Shown: positions 45,955-58,521 of the stretch, piece by piece
Layout of the letters: every line of letters begins with the position of its first letter
Numbering within the stretch: position 1 is the first letter of the stretch
Source of the DNA: Diphasiastrum complanatum
Lineage: Eukaryota > Streptophyta > Lycopodiopsida > Lycopodiales > Lycopodiaceae
Assembly: GCA_029204225.1 (NCBI GenBank)
Contig: CM055094.1
Span: 16,023,595-16,087,594 of the forward strand
DNA: 64,000 nucleotides
Reading direction: 5' to 3'
Translations under genes and position numbers: made by a program
The notes under the pieces: generated by a model
The model's input: only the letters and a program-made list of their open reading frames with translations
The model's database searches: none
Told to the model about the DNA's origin: nothing

Positions 45955-47330
45955 TGTTCAAAGAGAAGATCAATCATTGCAACATGGCAATCTCAAGTGG
46001 CTTCATGTTGGAAGGCAATGATAGGCTTACATCAACAAATTATTCAACTTGGAAAGTGAGGATGGAGTCTTTGCTATAGATGAATGATTTGATGGATATT
46101 GTTGTAGGTTTGGAGGAGATACCTTTGGCACCTCAAGAGAAATTGAGGTATGACAAGAGGGCAAAGAAAGCTCTACATGTGATCAAGACAAATGTGACAA
46201 ATGAACTTCTCAAAGAAGTTGGTAAGTGCACAACATCCAGTGAAGCTTGGAAAACCTTGAAGAAGGTTTATGAGTCCAAGTCTACATCTAGGGTTCTAAC
46301 CTTAAGGAGGCAATTTTTTCAAAGTCTTCAAAAGAAGGATGAAAGTGCTCATGCTTTTGTTTTGAGAGTTAAAGCTTTGAGTGATGCACTAGCATGCATT
46401 AGTGAAAGCATTAAGGATGTGGAGCTTGTTCAAGTTGTTCCTTGTTGGATGATCATACTAATTTGGTGCAAAGTTTTGCTATTCAAAAGACATTGCCAAG
46501 TATGAAGGACTTTCAAGAGGTCTTGGTGGCTGAAGATTTTAGCCTCCAAGCAAGAGGAGGATCATCTTCTACATCTCAAGTTGGAGAGGAGGAAGCTATG
46601 TTCTCAAAAGGCAAGTTCAAGGGAAAAGGCAAAAGCAAATGGTCAAAAGGGTAAGATCAAGATGAGCCTTCTATTTTGTTGGCAAGAAGAAAGATAGATC
46701 CAAGTTAAAATGTTTCTATTGTGGAGTCAAAGGACATTTTGCTAGTGATTGTTTCAAGAAGAAGAGAGATCCAGGTGAAAAGAAAACCAATATAACTCTT
46801 GATAAAGATGGTGTTGATGAAGATATTGATCCTTGGTGGATTTATAGTGGAGCTACATCACTTATGACATATCACGAGGAGTATTATTCATCATTGATGG
46901 CTGAGTGTCCATTCAAAACTTTTGGATGCATTTGCTATATCAACATTATTCTTGATGGTAGGAAAAAGGAGGATCCATCTTCAAAGAAAGGTATATTTTT
47001 TTATTATAGTGAGGTGATCAAGGCTTACAAAGTTTATATTCCTTCAACTAAGAAAGTGGTCATTGGAAGAGATGTCATTTTTTATGAAGGAAACTTTCCA
47101 AAAGTTTCTTCAAATGGTGGTGTGGATATTAGATCTAAGATTCTTGATGTTGATGACATTGATGATACTTTGGATGTTGATGTTGAAGAGCCTACTCAAA
47201 GAAAAAGCCAAGGAGGACATCAAGTCAAAGGCAACAACCTTTTAGACTCACATATGATGAGAATGGTAAGCAAGTGGAAGTTACTCATTTATATTTCTCA
47301 CATATTTTGGTGAATCTTCTTGTGTAAATG
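45955..47330 (+). pseudogene. Copia element with deleted pol
   Basis: Gag begins near ATG 45,955 with FMLEGNDRLTSTNYSTWKVR, has a TAG before MNDLMDIVVGLEEI, then runs through the capsid (SEAWKTLKKVYESKSTSRVL) with a frameshift near 46,440. A zinc knuckle (CFYCGVKGHFASDC) and protease start (DPWWIYSGATSLMTY, with Y in place of the catalytic D) follow. From there the sequence jumps to the integrase tail (PFKTFGCICYINIILDGRKK, STKKVVIGRDVIFYEG). Integrase core, RT and RNase H are missing. LTRs were not identified. Confidence 0.8.
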
Positions 47331-47799
47331 ATGGTATGCAAGTGGATGGTAGTTTTCATGGAATGGATGCAACTAATGGATCTGGAAAAAAAGTGTTGTT
47401 CACTGTCTTTGCCAAGTGGAAGATCAAGAGGTTGATCTCAAGGGCTTCACCAACATAAAAGGAAAGGTGTCAATTTGGAGCTAGTCAAGAGGATAAAAGG
47501 GAAGTCAAGTGGCAAAGATACTTTGGATCTATTTTTGTAGGTTATTGAAGAGTCAAGTAAGGTCAAGGGAGCATCAAAGAAGTGTTGTTGAAGTTTACTT
47601 TACTTGTTATATCTCATGTTTGAGCAATTTCATGTGAATGTGTGAAAATTGTCAAGATATGGTGAAACTTTTCATCACAAGTTGCCTTTAAATGTGTATG
47701 TTGAATGGTGGATGATTCGTTCAAGTATTATGTGCTCTTGCCTTAGAATTGTAAGCTAGAGTGACGGTAGGTGATGACATAGTGTCAAGATGGAAAACA
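47331..47799. other. No recognised gene between two retroelements
   Basis: AT-rich, no coding motif. It may contain the 3' LTR of the deleted copia or the leader of the next element. Confidence 0.35.
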
Positions 47800-48930
47800 A
47801 TGAATGAAAGTGAGGTGGAGTCAGATATGAATCTCGATCAAGCAAATCATGATGATCATAACATAAACGAATAAGTCTTAGCTAAAATTGACGATCAAGC
47901 TCAAGCACCAACTGTGCAGACACCTGACTCTATACCTGTCACACCGGTGACAAGGAGAGTCACTTATCCAATAGTTGTTCCTGATGACACCGAGAGGGTA
48001 CCTAGTATAGTAGGCTCTCTACCACAATTCCACGGAAACAATAATGAAGATGCCCACGAGCATCTCAAAGATTTTGAGACACTAATGGTTGTTAATGCAA
48101 TTGTGAATCTGGCACATAGGATGATGTTATTTCCACAGCTCTTGTAGGAGAAGCCAGGCGCTGGTACTATAATCTACCCAAAGCTTCCATTACAAATTGT
48201 TCAAACTATTTTTATCAGAGTTTGGACTCAAATACAATATCGATAGCTTGATATTCGCTCTGACCATGATACAACAAGAACCAAGCGAATTAGTACGCCT
48301 ATATGTTAAACGACTCAAGGAGCTCGTTCGCCAATTGAACATAGGGCTAGTGACAGAGGTATCATCTCAATTAGTACTCACCTTTTTCTTGAGGGGCTGC
48401 AACCAGCTATCTAGCTAGAAGTACGCCAATCTGGGGCTACATCATTTGAAGAAGCAGTGTCTAGCGCCAGAACCACAGAAGAGGTCTTTCTTGCTACGAA
48501 TGAATGCCAAACCATCTTAGCCATAATGAAAACTATGAACCATATGGTACCATTGAAAGAGGACACCAAACTAGTAGAACATGATAAATCACCACTTGAT
48601 AGTCCCACTTTTGTAGAAGGTGTTGCACTTGCACATTCCAAGACCTTTTGCAGATATTGTAGGGAGTGTGGCCATTCAGAGGATGGATGTTGGTCACAAG
48701 AGAATGGTTTGAATACTAGAAATCGAAGGCAAGAGCTGATAGGCCATGATGTCATGGATGACGAACCACTTAGAACCTACCAAACTTGGAGTCAACCACA
48801 AATAGATTGTAGAGTGACCTCTCAGGGTGAGGTGACTAGAACAGAAGGAGGGAAGCCCCCAATAAACTTGGTAGAGACACTCATAGAAAAGAAAAGGCTG
48901 AGGGTAACCCAAGGTACGGACAGGAGCTGA
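47800..48930 (+). pseudogene. Gypsy-type gag with CCHC-like finger
   Basis: ATG 47,800 (MNESEVESDMNLD) opens a frame with one TAA near 47,870 that continues as PDDTERVPSIVGSLPQFHGN and NEDAHEHLKDFETLMVVNAI. A frame change near 48,145 leads to WYYNLPKASITN and LFLSEFGLKYNIDSLIFALT, MIQQEPSELVRLYVKRLKEL, the retrotransposon-gag fold. A later frame contains CRYCRECGHSEDGC, a CCHC knuckle. No protease, RT or integrase follows. Confidence 0.7.
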
Positions 48931-49005
48931 TAGCATTCGCATATGTTGTTAATCAACATGAACAAGTTGTACCTCCTGACGAGGACAGTGAAGTCGACTT
49001 AGACT

Positions 49006-49470
49006 GTGCAGGACATAGTATGGACAACCCCTATAGATTACCACCCTAAATCTGGATCCATAGGCAGTTGTGTAGCAAAGCAAGAAAACGACAAGAATCA
49101 TGAACTCCCACTATATGCATTTGATCAGGAATCATTTGATATCCAACGCTTATTCGAATATCAAGAACAAACAATAAATGACCACATGGTAATAAACTTC
49201 GATAATCAAGATGGTACTGAAATGCCATATGATCCGTTCCTTTGGGACAAAGAACTACCCAATTGCATCAGTGATGAGGAATTTAAGCATGAAGAACGCA
49301 TGGCGATAGAGTATTCCCATGAATCGAATGGCGACCTAAATCTCTTGGCCGCCTATCATATACACGAACAACCGAATATGCCAAAGAAAAAAGGGGCAAA
49401 GAGCATTGAAGTGCAAGATAGGGTTAAAATGCATGGTGAATACCCAGACAACAAGATGGATGCTGGATAG
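49006..49470 (+). CDS. Unknown acidic ORF downstream of gag
   Basis: A 154-codon open frame without internal stop (EQTINDHMVINFDNQDGTEM, DPFLWDKELPNCISDEEFKH, EERMAIEYSHESNGDLNLLA). It is acidic, has no known motif and follows the gag region at the place where pol would be expected. It may be the second protein of a non-autonomous gag-carrying element or the degraded start of a pol polyprotein. Confidence 0.4.
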   Translation: MQDIVWTTPIDYHPKSGSIGSCVAKQENDKNHELPLYAFDQESFDIQRLFEYQEQTINDHMVINFDNQDGTEMPYDPFLWDKELPNCISDEEFKHEERMAIEYSHESNGDLNLLAAYHIHEQPNMPKKKGAKSIEVQDRVKMHGEYPDNKMDAG

Positions 49471-50585
49471 ATGTGCTAAGGTGACAACAATACACCCTTA
49501 TCCCTGATTTCACACAGGGGGCGTACGCTTGACTTTACTTTGCCGGTTTGGTTTTATTATATTTATTTGTGGGTCAACATTCTATCTTGTTTTAAAATAC
49601 CATTAGAAAAAGAAAAAAAAAAAGTCTCATTATGGGATCCATTGTTACTGCATGTGATATTTATACACACTGTAAATGGCGATCTACAAATATCTCAGTT
49701 GACTTTACTCCATTCACTCACGCTGCACTGCATCATGTAGGCACAATGTGCTTGGACATGTGATTGCAAGACCGTCTAATGCATCCATACCCCTGCATTC
49801 TGCATATACTCTGAGCTACATAGGGCATTACATATTTTCTCCCATGGGCATGAGTGTCTGATCAGAAGCATAAAAGGGAGGGTAAGAGAGGAAAAAGTGA
49901 AAACAAAAACAATACAATGGGGTGGGAAGCGACTCCATCACCCAATAGATAAGGCATGATTGACTGACAATTGGAGAATTTCAGGACGTGACGGATAAAG
50001 AAAAAACGAGAGCCTCTACATGATAGTTACATGTAGTGAGATAACAAGCTTGAAACATCACTACTTCTTTGAGTAGTGAACCATTTGAGACAATTGCTGA
50101 AGGATATTATGCTTTGTACATAAAGTTAGATCAGATGGGATGGATGATTTGCAACGAATGTATACATTTGAATCAGTACGTCCACCTACTGATATCAGAC
50201 AACTAAGAAGATTCTTCTCCATATCCATTGACCAGAAACCATCTTTCATAAAGTCCCTACTAAAATAGGAAAAGAGAGAGAAAGAAAGACTGAGAGAAAA
50301 GTAAAAGAAAAAAAAAAGACTTCAACCGTCTCTATCAGACCTTGAACCAATTTGTGAGGACGAGTGACGCCTCACACATCCATAGGAGGTGAGGACGATT
50401 TTTTTCTAATTGATTCTATAGATTGATGAAAACCAGTGCTTCCTACTATATGGTACATTGGATCTTAGGACATTAAGTTGTCCTACATGGACTACTGCTA
50501 GAATATAGGGCTTGAGAGAAGAGTCAGTACAGAGAAGAGAAGTGGTTATTCCCCGTCGAATCAGTTCTTAGAGAATATAAGTTGA
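49471..50585. other. No recognised gene
   Basis: A small perfect hairpin, CACTAC/GTAGTG, lies at 50,059-50,078. A purine stretch near 50,270-50,320 is simple sequence. LTR ends were not identified, although this is where the LTR of the gag element would be expected. Confidence 0.4.
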
Positions 50586-51195
50586 ATGTCTAAACAAAAA
50601 AAAAAAAAAATTGCTAATGACCAGTCTGGACCGGTTAGGGCATCAAAGCCTCATTGCGTATGCATTCACACACACATCAATGACACGGTGTTAGACACAA
50701 TATTGTTGACTTGCATCCATATCATCCTATCTCCAATCCTGAGATTTGCATTTCCATATCCCTCCATGCATGGGTCTGAAAGTGGGCATTGTCTTACATC
50801 TGATGGAATTGGGAACATTTTGCCATTTAGGTCACAGGTGGGTTTTTGCAGGTATGAAGACACCGGATTGTTCAAAGATGTTGCGGTCAAATCCAATCCG
50901 GTTGCAAATGGATCCTAAGGGCTCAATCGATGGCCTTTGGGTAGGAAGCTGTTCAAGACATCCTACCAACTCACTATGGTTAGCATCACCTAGCAAGGGT
51001 GCTTGCCCACTATACTTGATTCACCGCCAGAACTTGGTCTGCGAAACCAGAAACTCTGGATCCGCCGTATGGGGACCATACTACCCAGTGGTAGTCGCCA
51101 ATGTTAGCAGATATTTCCGCACGGAAAATCGGGCTAATATTGAAGCTTTAGTTCGCAATAACTGGAAAAACCGGCATGTAAAATCTGGTTATTAG
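50586..51195 (+). other. Two overlapping open frames of unknown nature
   Basis: Frames at 50,586-50,918 and 50,746-51,195 overlap. The second (149 codons) includes KGSIDGLWVGSCSRHPTNSL and GSAVWGPYYPVVVANVSRYF and is richer in G+C than its surroundings. I recognise no family. It may be the remains of a single coding region with a frame change near 50,880. Confidence 0.3.
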
Positions 51196-54100
51196 AAAAA
51201 AAATTGGCACAAGTTTGTCTTAGAATGGGTCCCAGCCCACCCTAAAGTGGCTAGACAGTTTAAAAGAAAGAAACCGACTTTCATAAAAATCGTCAAAAAT
51301 ATTTTGTGGTCAATTTTTGTAAAGACCGAGCCAAAAATGTTGGTCCACCTAGAATTGGGTCCCAGCCCGCCCTAAATGAGGCTAGAGAAAAGTTTGCAGC
51401 CTTAGAAATGCCTTGTGATAATGTTTTACGGCTTTTTGGCCAGTTGTAAAAATAGCCGGCATAGCCGTGCTAAACTCCTACCATGTACAGAGTTGGTTTT
51501 ACTAATATATGGTTGCCTAGTGCATTTTCAGGGAAAACCGTGCTGTTGTGGGAGCCCTAGTCATGAATGTTGGAAAAGTCAACTTCAGTCAAAGAGCCAT
51601 CAAAGAAAAATATTTATCGGGCAAAACCCAAGCTATGAATTATCGGCAATACTGAAAAATTGCAGAAACGCTAACGGGTAAAATTGGGCAAATTACGGGA
51701 AATGGACAAAATACGCAAATCAGTCGGTAATCTTGAGAAACCAAAAGCCAAGGGCCGGTGGGCCGTACCTGCTACAATGAAAAGAGAAATCAAATGAAGG
51801 GCTAAAAGAAACAAAGGACCAAGGACCAAGGAAATGGAGGGCACCTTAGGTGGAGTAGGGGCTTGACAAAAGTCCTCACCCACCTTTTGGATAATAAATG
51901 TAAACAAACTTTAGGACCTAGAGGGCCTAAAAGATATTTTCTCTAGCTTTTGACTAAGAGAGCATCTTGGCTAGTTTTGGAAAGGGGCCTTAAATGGCAC
52001 CAACCCCTACACCCTCAAGGAGACCACTTGATGTACTTGCCAATGGGTGTTGGACAAATGGACAAAAGGGCTCGAAGGGCATGAAAATTGGCAAAGCCTC
52101 ATTTTGAAGGGGGACACTTGGGATTTACTATAAAGGAGGCCATTTTTTGTGTTAAAATATAATTGGATGATGATGTGATAGTTGGATGATAGTTGGATAA
52201 TGATGTGATAGTGAGTTGATAGTGATTTGAGAGTTGGGGTTGATGAGTTTGATGTGATATTTGAATGCCATGTTGATTGAGAGTTTCATCACATTTGTTG
52301 AGAGTTAGTTAGAAGTCATGTGAATTGGAATGCATTTGGGTTGTTGATTGAAGGTTGATAAGTTTGAGGATGAGTTTGGGTATGACTACTTTCTTGTTGC
52401 TCAATATTAGTGCTTTGTACGGGATGTGGGAAGCTAACTTCACTTTGTGTGTCTTGTGGTCTCGTTGTCTCCCATGCTAGAATTGACGATTGAGAACGTA
52501 GTATGCTTAAATTTGGAGAGATACTTGTTCAATATTAATTTGCTTGAGAGAGATTTGAGGCTAGTTGCCCCATAGTATGTTTGCTTGAACATTTGTAGTT
52601 TCTTACAATTGGTTGTTTGGTGGGTTGAACATTGTATTGCATGACGTTGTGGACAAAGGGTTAGTTGCTTTGTGGTTATCTATTTTGAGAATGGTGAGAG
52701 TGATTTGAAGGATGAAGATTCTTTCTACGATCACATAATCAGGCCTTATGACTTTTCGCACGTATTAAGAGAGATTGTATGAGAGAAAATTATATAAGGT
52801 ATATGAATTAGGAGTCATATGTGATGAATAAAGAGAGCTTTCACCTTGTTTCATCCTTTTTAGTTCATCTACTTTCATTTGAGAGGCTATTAAGGATTGA
52901 GTCCTTGAGAAGCTCCTTATCTTTCACCTTTATATTTGAGAACAAATGTGTAGTATGAAAGAGCTTAGAGAAGGGCCATACTATCTTAATGGGTTTTGAT
53001 TAGGAGAGATCACCTTTTCTCAAGAGACTTATCACACTTCACATGGGGCTTTAGTCATAGACAGAGAAATTATTGAAGTTCTTTGCTCCATCGCTGGCTC
53101 ATATGCAGTTGTACCCACATTCTGAGCACATCTCAGTCTCCTATCTACAAAATATGTGTTGATCCTATCCAACGCTGACAAAGGAACTAAGGATGGAAAC
53201 TCCATTGATCTATCATCCTCAGAGGAGAAGTGTATGGCCTTTTTATGATTTCGATCGCAACCAAATAAGCAATTGGAAAAAAATTTCTATCTAGGAGTGG
53301 GCGACTTGCCCAATCACCCTGCGTACTATCTCACTGCTCGCTGAAGACCTATGTTGGCCCTGCGAACTGTCTGCTGCCCTCCTCTGTGCGCTACCTGCTC
53401 CTATGTGTGCTCGCTAGAGGGATTCCTGGCAGTCTACTAATTTTGAAGCTATCCATCACTGACACTGATAGAGGATGATTGATTGTAGATTCTGCTCTAT
53501 CTTTCATCATTGATAGAAAATGATTGAACAAACTTCTGGGTCTTGAATTATCTCTGACAGAGAACTCATGGAGTATGAACTCCACGCTGCTGTCCAACGC
53601 TAGGTCAAGTCTATGAATCTAATCCAGTGACCATTGCATAATAACTCTGTTGTATTCTAGCTAGGCTGAGCGCACCGCTATGGCGAATCCACCTTACCTT
53701 CGAGGTAGAGATCCAAGGCATTGTTGTTGCTAATTTTTAGCATTCTTCTGAGTCAGTCAGCATTCAAGCACATAAGCGTCGCATTCCAAGAAGCCATGGG
53801 AGACAGTAAAGGCAAAACAACCAAGACTTCGAGACATTCATGACTAGTGGTCCTTGATGCACTTCGGCTACCTCATTCATCACTAAGGTAACTCATTTTC
53901 ATCTCAATGTTGTTACATGGTATGATGTTCGTATGCATGCTAGTTATTAGTCGATCGGTTTTGTTGTGGTTCCACACCATTTCGTGAAAGAGTGGATATG
54001 TATGGGATCCGAAATCCTGTGTTACATAGTGAAGGGACTTACAAGCAATTTTACAATACAATACTCGCAATGCTAGTGAACATAAGTGATTTGGTGTACA

Positions 54101-54782
54101 AAATTTCTGTAAGCATGTTATCTTGGATCTAGACTAGCAGTAAGTCACGTCACCATACGATGGTTTAAGGTTGGAGGTCCTTACTTGCTTATGTCATATC
54201 ATCTGGAAATTAACAAACGTAAGGATTGTTAGAACGGTTAACAAATGCTTTCTCGTTGCATGAAATTACCAAAATTACCGAAATCTTGAATGTTGTTTCA
54301 CTCATGATGAAATCGATACTACGTGATGTCCAGCACTAGTCACTCTGTGCTAAAATCTCCGTTAGTATGCTATTTGAAGTTTCCAAGTTGAAATCGTTCT
54401 GTGACTCTATTATGGAAAGTGTTAATTGGGCCCGACCGTTGTGAAACACCAGAGCGGGTAGTCCACCGGAAATAGCTGAAATACGCTATCACGGTTAAGT
54501 CGCAACGTAAGCACACAATTTTTGCTACTGTCTAGTGAAATATCTAGACCTAGAATCTAGGAAACGCTACTGTCCAGTGAACAGGATGGCACGCGTAATG
54601 TATTCACCACTTTTTCACTTGACCTACCCCACTTAGAAGAACAATGTCTAGGGTGTCCAATAAAAACTAAACAATTTCAATGGATATACCCTTAACAGTC
54701 CTAGAACTTTAGTAGACACATAACCTAATGTCAAAGTAGGGGTCTAAAAGTGAGCTAATAGAAACAATGAGTTGGACCTCGT
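51196..54782. other. Long region without recognised gene
   Basis: Contains two copies of GGTCCCAGCCC[AG]CCCTAAA about 130 bp apart (near 51,225 and 51,357), a GATGATGTGATAGT minisatellite-like stretch at about 52,150-52,250, and otherwise unmarked sequence. The short frame at 53,391-53,597 (minus) has no motif. Confidence 0.45.
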
Positions 54783-55085
54783 ATGATGGGGGAAGAGGGT
54801 CAGTTCCAACCTACGCATAGTGACATCTGTCAACTGAGGCAGAGAGGACCTCCATGCTACTATTTCTTCACCCCAGAAGTCTACCGATATCTATGCCCTG
54901 GAGACACTCTACGTAGAATACAACATTGTGGGGAGTACAACTACTTCGAAGCATATGTACTCACAAAAGACAGATTTTGGCATCTGATAGAAGCCACCTC
55001 TGTCACATACGCAGATATAGCCCACCCCCTTCTACTTAGAGAACCAGCGATACGGTCACCTGGATCAGACAGTAGTACCAATTGA
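54783..55085 (+). other. Unrecognised 100-codon open frame
   Basis: Reads MMGEEGQFQPTHSDICQLRQ and CYYFFTPEVYRYLCPGDTLR with no family recognised. It is close to the possible mitochondrial segment and may belong to the same insertion. Confidence 0.25.
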
Positions 55086-55555
55086 GACCAGGGATATGAT
55101 TTAGGAGAAGATCCTAGGTACACGGTAGACCTATGTGATTGCACCGCCACGAGTTCACCATTAGAGATGAGAACAATTTAGGGGTTCGAAAGGAGAAATC
55201 AGGTCTAGCAGGTCTAAGATACCACCAAAACCTCTAGGTAGTCATATTTCTAAAGGTCCAAAATATTTTCAATAATTAGGGTCCTTGAAATTCATGAATG
55301 GTCCGAACACCACAATGGCAGGGATGCGTCCCAATCTCCCTCTAGGACCTAACATGCCATACATCGGTGCTTCGCATCTAATCATTACTATCTTGCTAGG
55401 GCTGAAGATACACCACCGCCAGAGAATTATATCCATGCTCGGGATAGAGCGGTTGGATAAAATTCATAGAGCGCTAGAGCCCTGCATCCTACCAATAGTG
55501 GATCTTGCAAGGACGCGGGATGTCATAGTTTTAGTATTGTTCTAGGAGAATCAGT

Positions 55556-55815
55556 CTTGATAGTAGTGTGAGAGGATGACCGTAGTATTGGGCCAAGACC
55601 AAGTTGACTGAAGCAAAACCTACCCTCTTTCTACCATACTTTTGGAAGCCTGGAAAACTTTCATTGGCTGAAAGAGCACGGAGCAATCGAGCGAGCCACC
55701 AGGGTTGGAAGCGGCTATTCTCGATCCCTACCGTAAGGGCATTGTGGGCCCTTCCCCTTTTAGGGCTTTCTGATGAAACCAACCCCTCGTCTGAAAAAAC
55801 CCCTAACAGCATACA
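55556..55815 (+). other. Possible mitochondrial DNA insertion (NUMT)
   Basis: The stretch around TTTCTACCATACTTTTGGAA and GGTTGGAAGCGGCTATTCTC is more GC-rich than its surroundings and has the look of plant mitochondrial intergenic sequence as I remember it. This is weak evidence based on style. Confidence 0.3.
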
Positions 55816-55849
55816 ATATTTCCTTTACTTCCATTTCATATCCCTCTAG

Positions 55850-56620
55850 CTACTCCATGTGTATGTCCTCTTTAATAATTCCATTGGGAAAAATAATTTG
55901 TACATCCATGTAATGTGTCTCAAGATTTGTTATAACTGCATTAGAAAGCAATAATCTAATGGAAGCACGTATAACAATTGGACTGAGTGTTTCTTGAATA
56001 TCCATAGAAGGTATTTCAGAATACCCTTTAGCAACTAGCCTTGTCTTCCATCTTCCAATGGTACCATCTTGATTGCATTTCACTTTGAAAATCCATTTGC
56101 AAAATATACTATGTTTGCCATCAGGAGGAGGTATGAAAGTATATTTATCATTCTCAATCAAAGAATAATATTTTGCATCCATTGCTTCCTTCTAGTACTT
56201 TAAATTTTTAGATGAGTAGGCTTCTTTAACATTAGTTGGTTTTTCTACAAATGAACAACCTAGTTGTAGATTCATCAATGAATCTCATTGATGGCTTACT
56301 GCTACAAGTATATCTTCTTACATGAGGTTGTTGCAGGTCTGCATATCGTTGTTGATTACTGTCTAGAGATAAATCTTCAATTGTCAAAGTAGACTTTTCA
56401 AGTTCTGTAGGAAAACATGTTGTAGGAGAGAATATACCAGCTATGAATTTCTCCTTCACTTTATAAAATTTATTTTCAACGAATATTACATCTTTATTGA
56501 CTAAGAAATTTTTTATCTATAGGATTATACAATTTAAAACCCTTACAATCAAGTGAATAGCCACCAAAAATAGTCTCAAAACTTGTAGGATCTAATTATT
56601 TACTTAATTCTTTAGGCTCG
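55850..56620 (-). pseudogene. Copia fragment, start of RT and integrase tail
   Basis: RT start reads FCKWIFKVKCNQDGTIGRWK and RLVAKGYSEIPSMDIQETLS, ending at HMDVQ-type motif (HYMDVQIIFPNGIIKEDIHM). Upstream on the minus strand the integrase tail is seen as FLVNKDVIFVENKFYKVKEK. Both RT core and integrase core are absent. Stops occur between the two pieces. Confidence 0.8.
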
Positions 56621-57591
56621 TGCATGAAGGCTATACATGCAAATGCCTGAAAACTTTATAAAAAATGTTTTTGACTATGATTGGAGAAATTGTCCAATAG
56701 AATGCTCAATGTTGTTTTGTAGCAAGGTTAGATCAATTCATGAAAAAATATTTACTATCATCCAAACCACTTCTTGGACATGTCCAACATTATGTGATTA
56801 GGTATGAGTTTCAAAATTAAGGCTCTAAGCATGCACAAATTATTTTTAAATAAATGAAAATGAAGTAGATCAAATAACTAATGAGATGGTTCACATGTGT
56901 ACCCGCTATATTTGATGAAACCTCAAAAAATTCCATAGAACCAATTGAGACCCATTAAATTAACTCTATCAGCTTGTGCAACAAAAACTACTACATTTTT
57001 GTAGGAAATTGTGCAATTTGAACTTGTCAAAGAAAAAAAGAAAAAAAAGCTAGTTGCAAGTATGGATTTCCATATTCCTCTTCAATAATGTATGAAACCA
57101 CATTAATTCAAATAATCAAAGGTGGACATACTATCGTCCAGGTGCAAAGATAGAATGTTGTTGCATCTCACACAAGAGTTTTACTCTTGTGGAAGGTACA
57201 CATTGTAGGATTTTGGTGGAAATGCGATGAGCAGCGAAAGTGGTGAGCAAATGGTGATGAATAAGTAGTGCGGCAGTTACCAGCAAGACAGTTCAAGATA
57301 AATCTGATACTACAATGCGCAATGGAACAAAATAGTAGAACGATGCACTCTAATTATATTACAGAAAACTGAGTACAATGCTTGAAGCTGGGTGCAGAAT
57401 AGTAGGCGCTCAAAAACTGCTTCAACTGAAATCGTCGATGATTAAAAACTAGAATCCTAACCAACTAATTCTAAACCTATCTTAACCATTGTCATTGTTG
57501 CAGAATAATGCCTGTACATTGTTACAAACGATGCTTGTTAGGGATTGACTCCATTATTGATGATTGGATGTCAGTTGATTAGTGCATTGAC
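56621..57591. other. No recognised gene; one perfect small hairpin
   Basis: CACAAGAGT/ACTCTTGTG with a three-base loop lies at about 57,172-57,192. The rest shows no coding signal. It may include LTR remnants of the neighbouring copia copies. Confidence 0.4.
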
Positions 57592-58521
57592 CTAAGTAGA
57601 TCTTCTTATAGTCCCACTGAAAGTAGCCGTTATTTCTTCTTCTTCACTTGGAAGCTCCTCCTCCATCCTAGCATGATCCTTGGCATCAAGATGATTAGTA
57701 GCATTATCATCCAAATCACAAGCATGTCCTTCATAAAAAGTAACATCCCTACTCACTATCACCTTGCTAGTGATGGGATTGAAGACTCTATAACCTTTGC
57801 TATTCTCACCATATCCCACAAAGATGCCTTTGATGGATGTTGCATCATCCTTCCTTCTCTTATCCAAGGATTGGTGTACATAACAAGTGGATCCAAAAAC
57901 TTTGAGATCCTTGAGATTGGGCTTCTCTCCAAATAGAGCTTTAAATGGTGTGATTCCTCCACTGGCTTGGTTTGGCAATCTATTGCACAAATAGTTAGCA
58001 CAAGTTATTGCTTCACCCCAAAATGGTTTGGATAGAGAAGCATCTAGCCTTAAGGCCTTAGCACACTCACAAAGACATCTATTTCTTCTCTCACTCACTC
58101 CATTTTGTTGAGGGGTGTATGGACCTGACAACTCCCTCTTTATGCCATTAGAACTACAAAAGTCAATCAACTTATTGGAGATATATTCACCTCCATTATC
58201 ACTCCTTAATACCTTAATCTTGGTACTAAGCTGATTTTCTACCAAAGTCTTGAACTTTACAAAAGAATCAAACACCATTAATTTCCTAGACAAGAGGTAC
58301 ATCCAACAAAATCTAGAATAGTCATCAATGAAGATTACATAGTACTTGGAACCACCATTAGACTCATGTGAAAAAACTATGAACATCTGAATGGATGAGT
58401 TCAAGAGGAGAGTTTGATCTTGATGTAGATCTTGAGAAGGGTAGTTTGTGAGCCTTTGAGAGGCTGCATGCTTCACATCTCTTCCCACACTTTGACAAAT
58501 GCTTGGGGAGTCCAACTGCAA
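57592..58521 (-). pseudogene. Copia integrase
   Basis: The integrase core is well preserved: YYVIFIDDYSRFCWMYLLSR, KVLRSDNGGEYISNKLIDFC and QQNGVSERRNRCLCECAKAL, then DLKVFGSTCYVHQSLDKRRK and RVFNPITSKVIVSRDVTFYE. It ends within the linker before RT (PSEEEEITATFSG). RT and RNase H are missing. The frame differs from that of the upstream gag-protease part, so a frameshift lies near 58,380-58,450. Confidence 0.88.
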
